Shown piece after piece: positions 45,573 through 57,400 of a stretch of DNA of 64,000 bases. The stretch's first letter is position 1. Each line of letters starts with the position of its first letter. The position numbers were made by a program, and so were the translations under genes. Source of the stretch: Hesseltinella vesiculosa (Eukaryota > Mucoromycota > Mucoromycetes > Mucorales > Cunninghamellaceae); NCBI GenBank assembly GCA_002104935.1, contig MCGT01000044.1, forward strand, positions 62,001 through 126,000, read 5' to 3'. The notes under the pieces were generated by a model. That model had not been told where the DNA came from. It ran no database searches and was given only the letters and a program-made list of their open reading frames with translations.

Positions 45573-47895
45573 CTATGCAATGCCAATCTTTTCCATTTCG
45601 TAGCTATGATCAGCGTCAATCGAGTTTTGGGCCGTGGCGCCCAACTCCGAACAGGCGTGATCGGGGGTTTGTGCATATTCTTCTTCATCTTCTTCATCAG
45701 AGAATAAGTAACTGTCATCATGCCATGAAATTGGGTTGCCTGTCACCTTTCCTTTGATGAATAGCATCCAATGAGGTACAAAACTGCGTCCCATGACATT
45801 GGTCCACCACTTTTTTGTTTTAAAAATAAGAGTCAAGTTCTCTTTCCTACGTGTTATCCACTTACGTCCTCTCGTTTAGAATAGTCAGGTCTGACACGGC
45901 CACCGCTTATCTTGTCGACAATGTACACAATACCGTTGATGACGATGTAGGCAATAATACCACCAATCACACCATAGCTATGACGAAGAGAGTGGAAATT
46001 GAATGACTTGCCGTTAGGATGTCTGTTCACGTCACTTACGCGATAGAGTAAGTGAAAGGCATCACTGAAAGGGTAATAAAGGCTGGAACTGCATCTCCAG
46101 GATAATCCCAGTTGATGTTCCGGATACTTGAACACATCATGGAGCCGACAACAATCAGTGCAGGACCCGTAGACCACGGGGGAAAAGAGGCAAAGATAGG
46201 GGAGAAGAAAATAGAGATACAGAATCCAAGGGCCACAGTGATGGCTGTCAGACCAGTGCGACCACCTTCAGCAATACCGGCACCTGATTCAACAAACGCC
46301 GTCGATGAAGAGCTCCCAAAGCAGGCGCCAATGGAAATGCACAGGGCATCAGCACTTAATTGGGGGGAAATGTTGCATTATAACTGTAATCGACACACAA
46401 CTTCTTTTCTTTTATCTTACCAGAAAGCTCTAGTAGAATGTTCGAAATCGCCAGACTTGTCGGTGAATCCACCATAGCGCGCCATGGAATACAACGTGCC
46501 CGTGGTGTCAAGGATATCCACGTATAGAAAAGTGATCAATGCAATCCAGATATCCTTGCCTTGCATATTGAAATCGAATTTACCCAGTACACCATTCATG
46601 TTGTGCACAGTGACAACTTTTTTAAAGTAGTCAAACATGGTATCACCTTGCGGGGTGTAAGGGAAGTAGGTCACATGCGACACGCGTGGCCAGGACGTGA
46701 TAGCAATGAACAAAATACCAATCAGAATGGCGCCTCTGAGGAAAAATGAAAGGAAACGTGTCAGGTTACAATCAGCGTAGGCGTGGGTAGTGCTTTGAAG
46801 GCTACCTGACTCTGTACATCAAAAGCACAGAAATAATCAAAAGGCCAAGAAGACCCCTACCGAGAATAAAATGTCAGCATCAACGATAATGCCCATCATC
46901 AAATATCCACCTACATGTACATAGTGGGACTTTCCATGTGGCCCCATTTGCAAACCCTAGTGGCAAAAAAAAAAAAAAAAAAAAAAAAAACCCCCGTTAG
47001 GTTTAAGACCAAAAGTCCAACTGCAATCTGTCTTTACCCATCGGCGTCTTTGGCAGCATCGACGCATCCGCCCAAGGTGACTAGGGTGGATTTGTCCAAA
47101 GTGACCAAACCAATCCCGGCTGAAGACTGTAGCCCAATGAAGCAAAGGTACAATCCTATACCACACCCCATAGCAACCTTGATTGACATAGGGATCTGGA
47201 GAAACAAAAACACGAACACAAGGCCTTGTCAGATCTCTTATTTATAGATAGGCCACTTACAATACGGGCAAACCACTGGCGTACGCCAATGATGGATAAG
47301 AACAGGAAAATGAAGCCCTCAATGAACACAGCAGCCAGAGCTGTTTCATAAGATACTTTGCCAGAGCCATGGTATCCAACCACAGTGTAAGTAAAGTAGG
47401 CATTCAGCCCCATCCTGTACAGCAATGATAGATAAGCGTCTTTGCACTAACAAAGAAGAGTTACGGACTCAGCTTACCCAGGGGCCATACCAATAGGTAA
47501 ATTGGACATGACTCCTAGCAAGGCGCTTGAGATCATTGCGACAATGGTGGTGGCCATGATCAATTGCAGTTTGAGATCAAAGATGCAAGCAGCATAGGCG
47601 GGATCGTTGTCACAAACGGGATCTTCAGTAGTTTTGGGGCATTGGCAAGTACCACCAGAACTGCTGATAATCGAGGCATTCACTGAAATGATATAAGCCT
47701 AGAAATAAAGTTTAATATTCTGACATTACTGCGTGGCTGACTTACCATGGCAAAGAAGACGGTGACACCAGCACGAACTTCCGTAAGGAAACGAGTGCCC
47801 TTTCGTTCACGGCGAGCACCAGATCCATCCAATTGGAAATGTCGTCCTATAAATGATTGCGCTACAGCATCGTTAATGCGTTCAGCTAACCCCAT
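45573..47895 (-). CDS. azgA: AzgA-type adenine/guanine/hypoxanthine permease (584 aa)
   Basis: Plasma-membrane purine-proton symporter of the NCS2-related AzgA family. Ten exons: 47895-47746, 47698-47478, 47414-47261, 47195-47038, 46956-46915, 46856-46806, 46735-46421, 46354-46040, 45977-45866 and 45809-45573; the frame closes at 584 aa, the length of Aspergillus AzgA (580). The start [17 protein letters not shown] matches the family N-terminus. Motifs: [30 protein letters not shown] (TM3 substrate region), [70 protein letters not shown]. The C-terminal tail is acidic ([11 protein letters not shown]), as often in fungal permeases subject to endocytosis. The long A run at 46963-46990 is in intron 4. 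Confidence 0.93.
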
Positions 47896-48249
47896 GAGAA
47901 TGAGTTGAAAAAAATAAGTGAGCAAAGAGGAGAGAGAAAAGAAACAGAAAAAAAATTCGAACTCCATTCGTCAGTCACCTGTTCTTTGCGGGAGGTTGAT
48001 GTTCTCCGGGTTTCAAAACCTAGGCAAGTGTTTTCTTGGGAGCCATGTTGCGCATATTTCATTGGCTTGCAAGAAACAAGCTTTGGAGGCCGCGAAAATG
48101 AGGTAGACAGTGAATGTGCATGCACAGGATAAACAATAGACTTGTAAAAGGTTATCTTTGCAGGCATTATGGCTCTACCGTGCAATAACTGAGCAGCGTT
48201 CGGACACCAATGTTCATAACAGCTTCGATAGGAACATTCAGGCACCTGC

Positions 48250-49089
48250 AAAAATTAATAAAACCAAGCTGGTACCTGTGTACTAGACCTGACTCCCAAA
48301 CAAATACGTCAAGAAAAATTCACAATAGGCCGTGGCCACGCTCAGGAATACATTGACAGATATCGAGAATTATTTGGAAAACCCGATGGATGAGGTCAAG
48401 GCCCAGCGTTTCGCAATACTGCCCGAGCCACCCTGACACCTTCTACTGGGGTAAGATACTGCATGTGCGATCAATTTCCCCAAGTCGCAACACCCGATGT
48501 CAACTATCTCTGCCCTCAGTCTTGTTCCTGAAAAAGAATAGGAGTGCTGTACGCCAAACACACGGAAATGATTGTTCCTCAGGGCAAAAAATAGCCCAAT
48601 AAAATGCCTTCTTTCATTTTAGTAGGGATGCTGGAGACGAGAGCGATGAAGAGGTAGATAGGCGTTACTTGGGGGCCAAAAAAACATCCGAACACTTGAG
48701 GTCCACTTGTTCCCATACTTGAGATCCTTGCGCCCAATCTCCAACTTTACCCATGAGTCAAAGTTTGGGTGCGCTGCCATTGCGATGACGATGCCCCCGT
48801 GGAGAGTTGGCCTTGAGTACTCGCACGCTTACAAGTGCAATTTTACGTTTACCAATATTGGTGGGTCAACCGTTGAATTCGCCAGAAATGATGGAATTGG
48901 GGATCTATACTGGTAGGTGATAGAGAGAAAGTCGGTGCAAGAGATTGATAACCGTATCGTTAGGAAGCAACTGTAGCAGATACACGGAATATAAAAGCGT
49001 GTGGAAGACGTAAACATCGGAGGGAATTGTTTTACGGATGATTGGATAAATGCATTTCGTAACTTACCAGGCAAGCTATTGGGAATGTC
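48250..49089 (+). other. Decayed coding-like sequence leading into the tandem array
   Basis: Short plus-strand frames with protein-like composition (RNTLTDIENYLENPMDEVK at about 48345-48400, CAAIAMTMPPWRVGLEYSH at about 48770-48825, GGNCFTDDWINAFRNLPG at about 49020-49070) broken by stops. The last runs directly into the first unit of the array. No family recognised; probably a dead gene or element. Confidence 0.3.
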
Positions 49090-50687
49090 AAATGGCAAAT
49101 TGAAAAGGCCACATTGCACAAAAACAATGGCCAGTCGACTAGCGAGTGTTCATCCAAAGGCTCATCCGCCTCCGAATTACCAATTCATTGCCACGACCAT
49201 CAAATATCTGTAGCTGTCTGCCCTAGTACCTTTGACACACAAAATGCCAAACACAAGGCTAGTCCTTGTGCTTAACAAGCTCTGCTATGATGAATCACAG
49301 AAGCCTGCTAAGTGTAACTAGGGAGGAAAATGTTCGCCATAGAACTAAAAAAAAAAAAAAAAGTTAGTTATGCCTAGTAGCGAGCTTTTTTTGCAACTTA
49401 TCTTGAATCTATTGAAGAAAGTTTAAACAAATGGCAAATAGAAAAGGCCACATTGCACAAAAACAATGGCCAGTCGACTAGCGAGTGTTCATCCAAAGGC
49501 TCATCCGCCTCCGAATTACCAATTCATTGCCACGACCATCAAATATCTGTAGCTGTCTGCCCTAGTACCTTTGACACACAAAATGCCAAACACAAGGCTA
49601 GTCCTTGTGCTTAACAAGCTCTGCTATGATGAATCACAGAAGCCTGCTAAGTGTAACTAGGGAGGAAAATGTTCGCCATAGAACTAAAAAAAAAAAAAAA
49701 GTTAGTTATGCCTAGTAGCGAGCTTTTTTTGCAACTTATCTTGAATCTATTGAAGAAAGTTTAAACAAATGGCAAATAGAAAAGGCCACATTGCACAAAA
49801 ACAATGGCCAGTCGACTAGCGAGTGTTCATCCAAAGGCTCATCCGCCTCCGAATTACCAATTCATTGCCACGACCATCAAATATCTGTAGCTGTCTGCCC
49901 TAGTACCTTTGACACACAAAATGCCAAACACAAGGCTAGTCCTTGTGCTTAACAAGCTCTGCTATGATGAATCACAGAAGCCTGCTAAGTGTAACTAGGG
50001 AGGAAAATGTTCGCCATAGAACTAAAAAAAAAAAAAAAAGTTAGTTATGCCTAGTAGCGAGCTTTTTTTGCAACTTATCTTGAATCTATTGAAGAAAGTT
50101 TAAACAAATGGCAAATAGAAAAGGCCACATTGCACAAAAACAATGGCCAGTCGACTAGCGAGTGTTCATCCAAAGGCTCATCCGCCTCCGAATTACCAAT
50201 TCATTGCCACGACCATCAAATATCTGTAGTTGTGCCTGCCCTAGTACCTTTGACACACAAAATGCCAAACACAAGGCTAGTCCTTGTGCTTAACAAGCTC
50301 TGCTATGATGAATCACAGAAGCCTGCTAAGTGTAACTAGGGAGGAAAACGTTCGCCATAGAACTAAAAAAAAAAAAAAAGTTAGTTATGCCTAGTAGCGA
50401 GCTTTTTTTGCAACTTATCTTGAATCTATTGAAGAAAGTTTAAACAAATGGCAAATAGAAAAGGCCACATTGCACAAAAACAATGGCCAGTCGACTAGCG
50501 AGTGTTCATCCAAAGGCTCATCCGCCTCCGAATTACCAATTCATTGCCACGACCATCAAATATCTGTAGTTGTCTGCCCTAGTACCTTTGACACACAAAA
50601 TGCCAAACACAAGGCTAGTCCTTGTGCTTAACAAGCTCTGCTATGATGAATCACAGAAGCCTGCTAAGTGTAACTAGGGAGGAAAAA
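49090..50687 (+). repeat. Tandem array, five units of about 339 bp
   Basis: The landmark CCAGTCGACTAGCGAG recurs at 49131, 49470, 49808, 50147 and 50487, i.e. spacing 338-340 bp. The units are almost identical; differences are A-run length (15-17 nt), an ATCTGTAGCTGTCTGCC versus ATCTGTAGTTGTGCCTGCC change in unit 4 (about 50221-50240), a C to T change in unit 5, and one base near GGAAAATG/GGAAAACG in unit 4. Unit 1 lacks the upstream linker and is fused to the decayed frame before it; unit 5 ends at about 50687 where the sequence diverges. Short ORFs in the units differ only because of these indels and are not conserved proteins. Confidence 0.9.
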
Positions 50688-51160
50688 ACATCAAAAAAAA
50701 ATACCGATGGCTTTTTATTGTTCTCATACCGTTTCATTCTCCGCTACACGATCCTTCCTTGCGAGCTATGTGGAGGCATTTCAATATTCTCGGATTGCTA
50801 TCACATTACCATAGAACCTGATGGCAACGCCTCGTTCTAGCTTTCATATGATGTACTATTTTTGCGCAAATGGCTTCAATTGCTTCGAAGATAATTTTTT
50901 TACTTGTTTTTTATGGCTTGCCTTTTGTATGTGATGGAAGTCATGTTGGTGAATTTTTTTCTGCTTTATTTACATAGTGTACTGTCGATTTATCATGATT
51001 CTTGACCACTGATTTATATGACGTACGTGCTGGTTGATATGCTGTAATTCTTACTTTCAGTTCCGGCAAGATACTATGGGAATGAATGGATTTTATTTTT
51101 TTCGAGAAAAGAGCACTGTTATATTTTTTTGTGGGTAAGAGGGGAAGTAAAAAAGCTGCC
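50688..51160. other. AT-rich spacer, no gene seen
   Basis: About 470 bp of T-rich sequence between the array and the 3' end of the next minus-strand gene. Confidence 0.4.
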
Positions 51161-52534
51161 TTAGGCCAATTCTTGCTCTGAATCCTCTAATTCTTGCTCT
51201 GATCCTATGTCTTCTTCAGGTGTGTCTGTGTGTAAATCGTCATTGTCGCATTCCTCTTTCTTGAACGGCCAGTACACGCTCGTTGTCCAGATAGGCGGTG
51301 TTTTTTGGCGAGAGGGGGTTGTTGTAAACGGAGACTTGGTTGATCGTCCAGCGCTTTTGATTATGTCAACCGTGCGTTGCACGGTATTCTACAGAACATG
51401 CATTAGCAAGTGTCATTTTTACTTTTTTTCCACCTTTTTTTTGTCTTTACGTCGATGGACTCCAAACCCCAGAAAATGTGCTGAATTTTGCCTTCGCTAA
51501 TGTCGTTAAAGCGCCGCGGAAACGAAAAATCGCAAAGATTGAACAGGTCATATTTGCTTTTCGCTGCCATGTGGAAACCGTAAACTCGAACATGCAAGCC
51601 CATGACATGAATTAGGGGAATAACAATCTTTGGAATGGTCTTGGCAGGTATATTGTACTTGGACAGGATGAAATTCAAGCAGCACTTGGCAGCAATGCAG
51701 CATTTCAGTTTATCCTTCAAGCATTTGCGGAAGGTTGACGTTCGCACACTGGCGACTTCTGCATTCCCCAAATCAAGCATCTCATCATCAGCATCTACAA
51801 TAACTCGTAGGTCCATTTTAAGCGTAATGTCCAGGTCCAAACATGCTTTGGGGACAGTATCCCCCCATTGAATGAGGATGCTCGTGTTACACCGGAAGTA
51901 CTGATCAAATAGATATGACCAAAACTGCACAATGACAGTCATCTCTGAGAGCTTCTGCAGTCGAGCATCTGAAATAGAGAGCTGCGGGAAGGCATGATAT
52001 TCGAGTATATGGCGCACAATGTTCTTAATGCTTCGATCAGCCAGGCTTTTCACGGAATGCCGTTCAACCATGGACAGGCATTTGAGAGCGTCTTTTGTTG
52101 AATACACAGAATTAAGCTCTTCCGGCAGCCAATCAAGGTCAAGGTCATTCGGCTGATAAGAAACGTAGCCACTCCGCGACGACGAGCAGGTCGAATCCTT
52201 GATTTGGTTGTGCTCGAGGCTACATAATTAGGTAAGACTTTGTGATAGTGTTGCTTCACCACTTACATATAATTATATTGAGCTTTGGGATCTTCAGGAA
52301 TAATCACCTTTTGTTTTTTGTTGGCCGAGTTGGCCACATCAGCCGAGCGCAGAATGTTTTGTCGACGTTTGCGCAATTCCTAACAAAAAAAAAACATGTA
52401 AACAAGATTGGAATAGCATTTAATTCTAAGCTAACCTCCTTGGCCCTTGCTACATTCTCGCGCTGAATTTCAAGCTCGTACTCTTGTCGTTCGTTTGCGA
52501 GGTCTTGCAAAAGATCGACTACTTGCTCTGACAT
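51161..52534 (-). CDS. Uncharacterised protein of a Mucoromycota-type expanded family (402 aa)
   Basis: Exons 52534-52436, 52379-52267, 52219-51451 and 51388-51161; phases agree. N-terminal: an amphipathic helical part (MSEQVVDLLQDLANERQEY, ELEIQRENVARAKE), a basic patch (ELRKRRQNILRSA), then an alpha-helical core with LRHILEY-like and FWSYLFDQYF segments, several Cys (KCCIAAKCCLNFIL) and a C-terminal block PLIHVMGLHVRVYGFHMAA ... CDFSFPRRFNDISEGKI. That block (V-M-G ... Y ... DFSFPR) resembles proteins I know as abundant, unnamed families in Rhizopus/Mucor genomes. The tail is acidic (EEDIGSEQELEDSEQEL). No catalytic motif visible. The start could be further upstream if there is another exon. 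Confidence 0.6.
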
Positions 52535-53640
52535 GTCTTGAGGAACAAAGGAAGGAAACGTTTTTTGGCGTGACACAGGCTGAATGAATAGCGGAGTTTT
52601 ACAATCCAGACTAAGAAAAAAGAGGGAGGGACGACGATAAAAAACACAACCGGGCTTGCACGTCTGTTAGCGCTAAAGTCAAAGAGAGGAATGGTTCGTG
52701 GATGGGGAGGATGACGTCGTTGTTCGGATGGTAGCGCGGGTTGAGGGTGATATCTCGAGGAGAACGTGAAGCGTGTTGCATTCCAGCAAGAGCATAGCTT
52801 TATATGCCACCTTCGTTTATGGCGTTTATAATGAGAGAGAAACATTGCATGATGCGGTGGCGGGAGATGTTGGCACGGTGACATCTTAGGATATGCTGGC
52901 GGGAGATACCGTAGCGTGTGCACCATCGGATCAATCGGCTGCGCTGCGCAATGGTCATCAGGACGCTCATCGTGCAGGTGGGAAGACAAGCTCAGAAGAG
53001 CATCGAGCGAGCGCAATAGCTATCGACCGCCTACCATCGTCAAAGTGCTGCTGAAAATATTTCTCACGTGAGACTTTCAAAAGGAATTGCCGTATCATCC
53101 TCGAGCAATGGACCAGCAGAAAGATCCGTGCAAACTGCTACTTGTATTCTATCCAAACTCCTAGACAGTCAACTGAAATATTGGAACAGGCATTTTGGTG
53201 CAGATGCAATCTTTTATAATACTGTATACAGTCATGAAGATTGAGAATTTATAGGGAAATCGGAGATGGGATGGGAAGGGTGGGAGGTCCGATGCCGTGA
53301 GACGTGCCAGTGAATGGGTGATACTCTTTGTTTGTTTCACCATATCGAATTATCATCCTTCAGAAAGCTCACCATTATGACATATGAGAATGTCTAATAA
53401 TCCCTTAAAAATCACTTAGTTTCAAGGCATTGAAGTAGCTGCACTGATCGGAGTCATCAAAAGATTCTTTCCCGAAAAATTAATTACGTCCTGCTGTACT
53501 TTTGACCACTGACCAGAATTGCTCGGTTGGAGGGAGATCAGGGCAAGTGAGTGCAGTGGTAGCATCGAATAAAGTGTTGCTCACAGAACAAAAGCCAAGC
53601 TTTTTTTATTATATCTTTTTAGGCTACAAACTAACCCCTT
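52535..53640. other. Spacer, no supported gene
   Basis: About 1.1 kb. The long minus-strand open frame 53016-52519 is Pro/His/Arg-rich, overlaps the start of the gene at 52534 and looks like chance openness. Confidence 0.4.
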
Positions 53641-54300
53641 CACCCCCCCCCCACCGCATTCCAGCCGCCGATTTCGCACTCCCTCAGACATCCTTGACCT
53701 CTGACGCTTCAGACCCACCGCCTTGACCTCCATGGATGACCCCAAAGCCGTTATCCACCTTATTCGCTCACATGCCACTGTCCAACGATCTTCCCGCTAC
53801 CTCCTTGTCCCATGGCTTCTACGACCTATCTCCGTGGATATTCAGTCTTACCACCTCTGCACCAGCTCTCAACCTAGCCGGTTGATCAGATGACGCATTG
53901 GAATTCTTCCTTTCTCTCACGTCCGCAACCAATGCTTCTGCCCTCGTCACCCGGACACTCCACTTACCTGGCAGCATGTCCTTTCCTGCACCTGTGCCGC
54001 CTAGCGACTACTATCCTCCTTCCTCAATGGCTTATCCATCGACCTCATTTCGTTCGCCACCGGCTGTCTACCTCATTCCAGCCCCTCTTCACCTCTCATA
54101 GCCTGTGCCACCTTTGCTCTCTGGAACAGTATCCACTCTCTCATTATTGCCATCGACGCACTCCAAGGCTTCCCCCCCCCGCACCATCATCTTCAGCCGA
54201 CCCCTTTTAATCCTTCATCCTACCCCGTTCTCGCAACCACCTCTCCCTCTAAACCCTGGTGCCTGTCCTCCGCCCCACAGCGCTGACGCGCCTTTCTTTT
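53641..54300 (+). mobile_element. Pyrimidine-rich LINE-like 3' remnant (tentative)
   Basis: In the frame through 53950-54170 the translation contains NQCFCPRHPDTPLTWQHVLSC and, after a stop, IACATFALWNSIHSL, which resembles the Cys-His 'TWxHxLxCP' segment and the 'ALWNS' tail found C-terminal of reverse transcriptases in fungal LINE-type elements. It starts from a C run at 53641-53652. Stops interrupt it and no reverse-transcriptase core is visible. Base composition is C-rich on this strand, unlike neighbours. Confidence 0.3.
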
Positions 54301-54410
54301 TCCCCTCTGCTTACAGTATTTTAATTTTTTCTGTCCCGCCCCCTGTCACTGGTCGGCAAAAGCTGCTGTGTTGCACCTCATTGGCTCAGTTGACCAAATT
54401 TTTTTAAAAA

Positions 54411-54419
54411 TATAAAATA
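54411..54419 (+). promoter_or_regulatory. TATA box of valyl-tRNA synthetase gene
   Basis: TATAAAATA about 75 nt before the ATG at 54493, with an ATTGG (CCAAT-type) box at about 54380. Confidence 0.45.
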
Positions 54420-54492
54420 TTCTTGACCTTTTATTTTTCTGACCAGCAGCTTTTCTCTTGCCTTGCTTTTCCAGTTTGCAAAGTGATCAACA

Positions 54493-57400
54493 ATGACTGT
54501 AGGACAATGGCACCGATCACAGGTGTTTCGACAAAGGTTGTTCTATAGCTGCTCCTTACGATCGTATACAACCATGCCAAGCAAACCTGCCAGGCCAATG
54601 GCAGAAAGCTATTCGGCCTCCCAAGTGGAACAAGGGTGGTACGATTGGTGGGAGTCGCAGGGCTTCAACACAAAGAGCAGCAAAGACTACAACACAGCAT
54701 GCAAAACCGATCCGAGCAAACCATTCACAATGATCACGCCTCCTCCCAATATCACTGGGTCACTGCACATTGGGCATGCTCTGACAGTCAGCTTGGAGGA
54801 CGCATTTGTCCGGTGGCGGCGTATGCATGGCGATCAGGTACAATGGATCCCAGGAACGGATCACGCTGGCATAGGGACGCAATCGGTTGTGGAGAAGATG
54901 CTCATGAAAGAGCGAAAACTTACCCGCCACGATCTTGGTCGCGAGGCTTTTGTTGACGAGATCTGGCAGTGGCGTCAAAAATACGGTGACCGGATCTTGC
55001 AGCAAATACGCCGCATGGGAGCCTCAGTCGACTGGCCTAACGCTTTTTTCACTATGGACGATACTCGCTATCAGGCTGTTCAAAATGCATTTATTCGCCT
55101 GTACAACGATGATATGATCTATCGCGACACGCGCTTGGTCAATTGGTGCTGTGCTCTGGAAACAGTGATCTCCGACATAGAGGCAGGTGCTTTGTAGCGC
55201 CCTACAGCTGCCCGGTGACTGACCACTTTTTTTTTCTAGGTCGATTACGTGGATATTCACGGAAGCACGAAATTACCGGTACCAGGCCATCCGCAAGGGT
55301 AATGGGAGAGAGAAAAAAAAACGTCAAGTCCCTTGGTGTTCACGCCATATTTATTAGGGTGGAATTTGGTGTACTGCATCAATTTGCCTATCCCGTGGTT
55401 CATCCATGTCCTGGTGATCCCAAGGAATTGGTGATTTCAACGACTCGTATTGAAACCATGCTGGGTGACTGTGCTGTAGCTGTTCATCCAGACGATCCTC
55501 GATACAAAGTAAAGGAAAAGATGGCTTAATTTGATATACGTTCACACACGCTCACCCTTTTTTTGTTTGCTAGTCGTTACACGGTAAAAGTGTCTATCAT
55601 CCTGTCGCAGGAAAAGAACTCCCCATTATCTGCGATGACCAATTGGTAGAAATGGAATTTGGCACTGGTGTTGTCAAGGTATTGGAAAGGTGTAAGTCTA
55701 TCAACTTTGGTAACGCTTTTTTTTTTTGGGGGGGGGGACATGTAGATCACGCCTGCCCATGACCCTAGCGATTTTGCGTGTGCAAAGCGCCATCAACTAC
55801 CGATTGTATCGATGTTCGATAAGGAAGGACGGCTGAATGAAAAATGTGGCGTTCCTGATTTTATTGGCCAAGATCGTTTTGACATTCGTGGTTCTGTTGT
55901 TGAAAAATTGAAGCAGATGGGGCTGTATCGGGGCAAAAACGACAAGCATGAAATGCGTGTGGCTCTATGCTCTCGATCCGGAGATGTTATCGAGCCTCTT
56001 TTACAACCTCAATGGTATAAGAAAAGAAGAATGAGAGCGCTTTCTGTAAACTGATGATCTCTCACATTCGCAGGTATCTACGTTGCTCCAAGCTAGCAGA
56101 TATTTGCAAACGACAAGTGACACATGGAGAAATATCCATCATACCTGGCTATCATAAACAAGAATGGTTCCGATGGCTCGATAACATTCAAGACTGGTGC
56201 ATATCTCGACAGCTGTGGTGGGGTCACGAAATCCCTGCCTACAAGGCAACACTGCAACTGGCACAACAAGGCATCTCAGATCAAGGTGATCCTGATTAGT
56301 GTATGCGAGGTAGGTTTTACTGATCGATCTTACTTTATAGAAATATGGGTCGCAGCCATCAATGACAATGATGCTCGGGGTGAAGTGTGTCAATTCTTGG
56401 AACAGCAAGACCTTGCTCCCGACACACCTTTTCAACTGACCAAGGTAAAAGCGTAGTAAAAGAAAGGACAAGCAATCATGGACAGGCTCATCTTAATTTC
56501 CTGTCAATTTCATGTTAGGATGAGGATGTGCTGGATACTTGGTTTTCTTCAGGCTTATTACCAATGTCTGCACTTGGTTGGACAGGTCGTCCTGAAGAAC
56601 CCTTACCCGTTCGTCATGATACATCTTTCGTCTGCATCACGCCGCTCATTTTCTTTTACCCCCCCCCCAGGAGCGCTACCCTTTGCAAGTCATGGAAACT
56701 GGATTCGACATTCTCTTCTTTTGGGTGGCTCGCATGGCAATGCTTGGTAACTATTTTACTGGAGCTGCCCCCTTTAAAGACATATTGCTGCATGGCATGG
56801 TATGTAAAATGTGTTACTGTTTATCTTACTAACTGTACAAAATGGTGGACTTTTTATTTACAGGTGCGCGATGCCCAAGGTCGCAAAATGTCCAAATCAC
56901 TGGGCAATGTCATTGATCCGTTGCACGTGATAGATGGGGTGGATTTGGATACGCTGAAAGCCAATGTTCTGCATAGCAACCTGCCAGAGAGGGAAATCAA
57001 AACGTAGGAGGATGAGAAAGGAAGAGAAAGGAGATGAGGCTCATGTTTTCCGCTTGTTTCCAGGAGCCTTCGAAATCTTGAAAAAGAATACCCAACAGGG
57101 ATCCCAGCATGCGGAACAGATGCATTGCGGTTTGCATTAATCTCGTATTCACGCCAGGTAACACGAAAGTCATAGATCGGAGTTCGGTGGCCGAGGGCGG
57201 AAACTCGGTTTTACCGAGAGGGGAACAGCGGGCGTGTGTCACACTGAAATTCGGTCCTATTTTATTTTCAAGGCCCGACAAATCAATCTTGACATATCCA
57301 ACGTGGTTCAAACATCTCACTTTTGTAACAAGCTGTGGAATCTGTGCAAGTATGGCTTCCATCGATTGGAAGCGCAGCCTTACACGTGGGAATTGCCATC

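Noticed and set aside
49090..50687. CRISPR-like array
   Set aside because: Units are 339 bp and contiguous with no unique spacers, so it is a satellite-type tandem repeat.
52519..53016. 165-codon minus-strand ORF rich in Pro/His/Arg
   Set aside because: Low-complexity, overlaps the start of the gene at 52534 in another frame and shows no domain.
53890..54407. Pro/Ser/His-rich plus-strand ORFs
   Set aside because: They arise from C/T-rich sequence; only the alternative frame shows LINE-like phrases.
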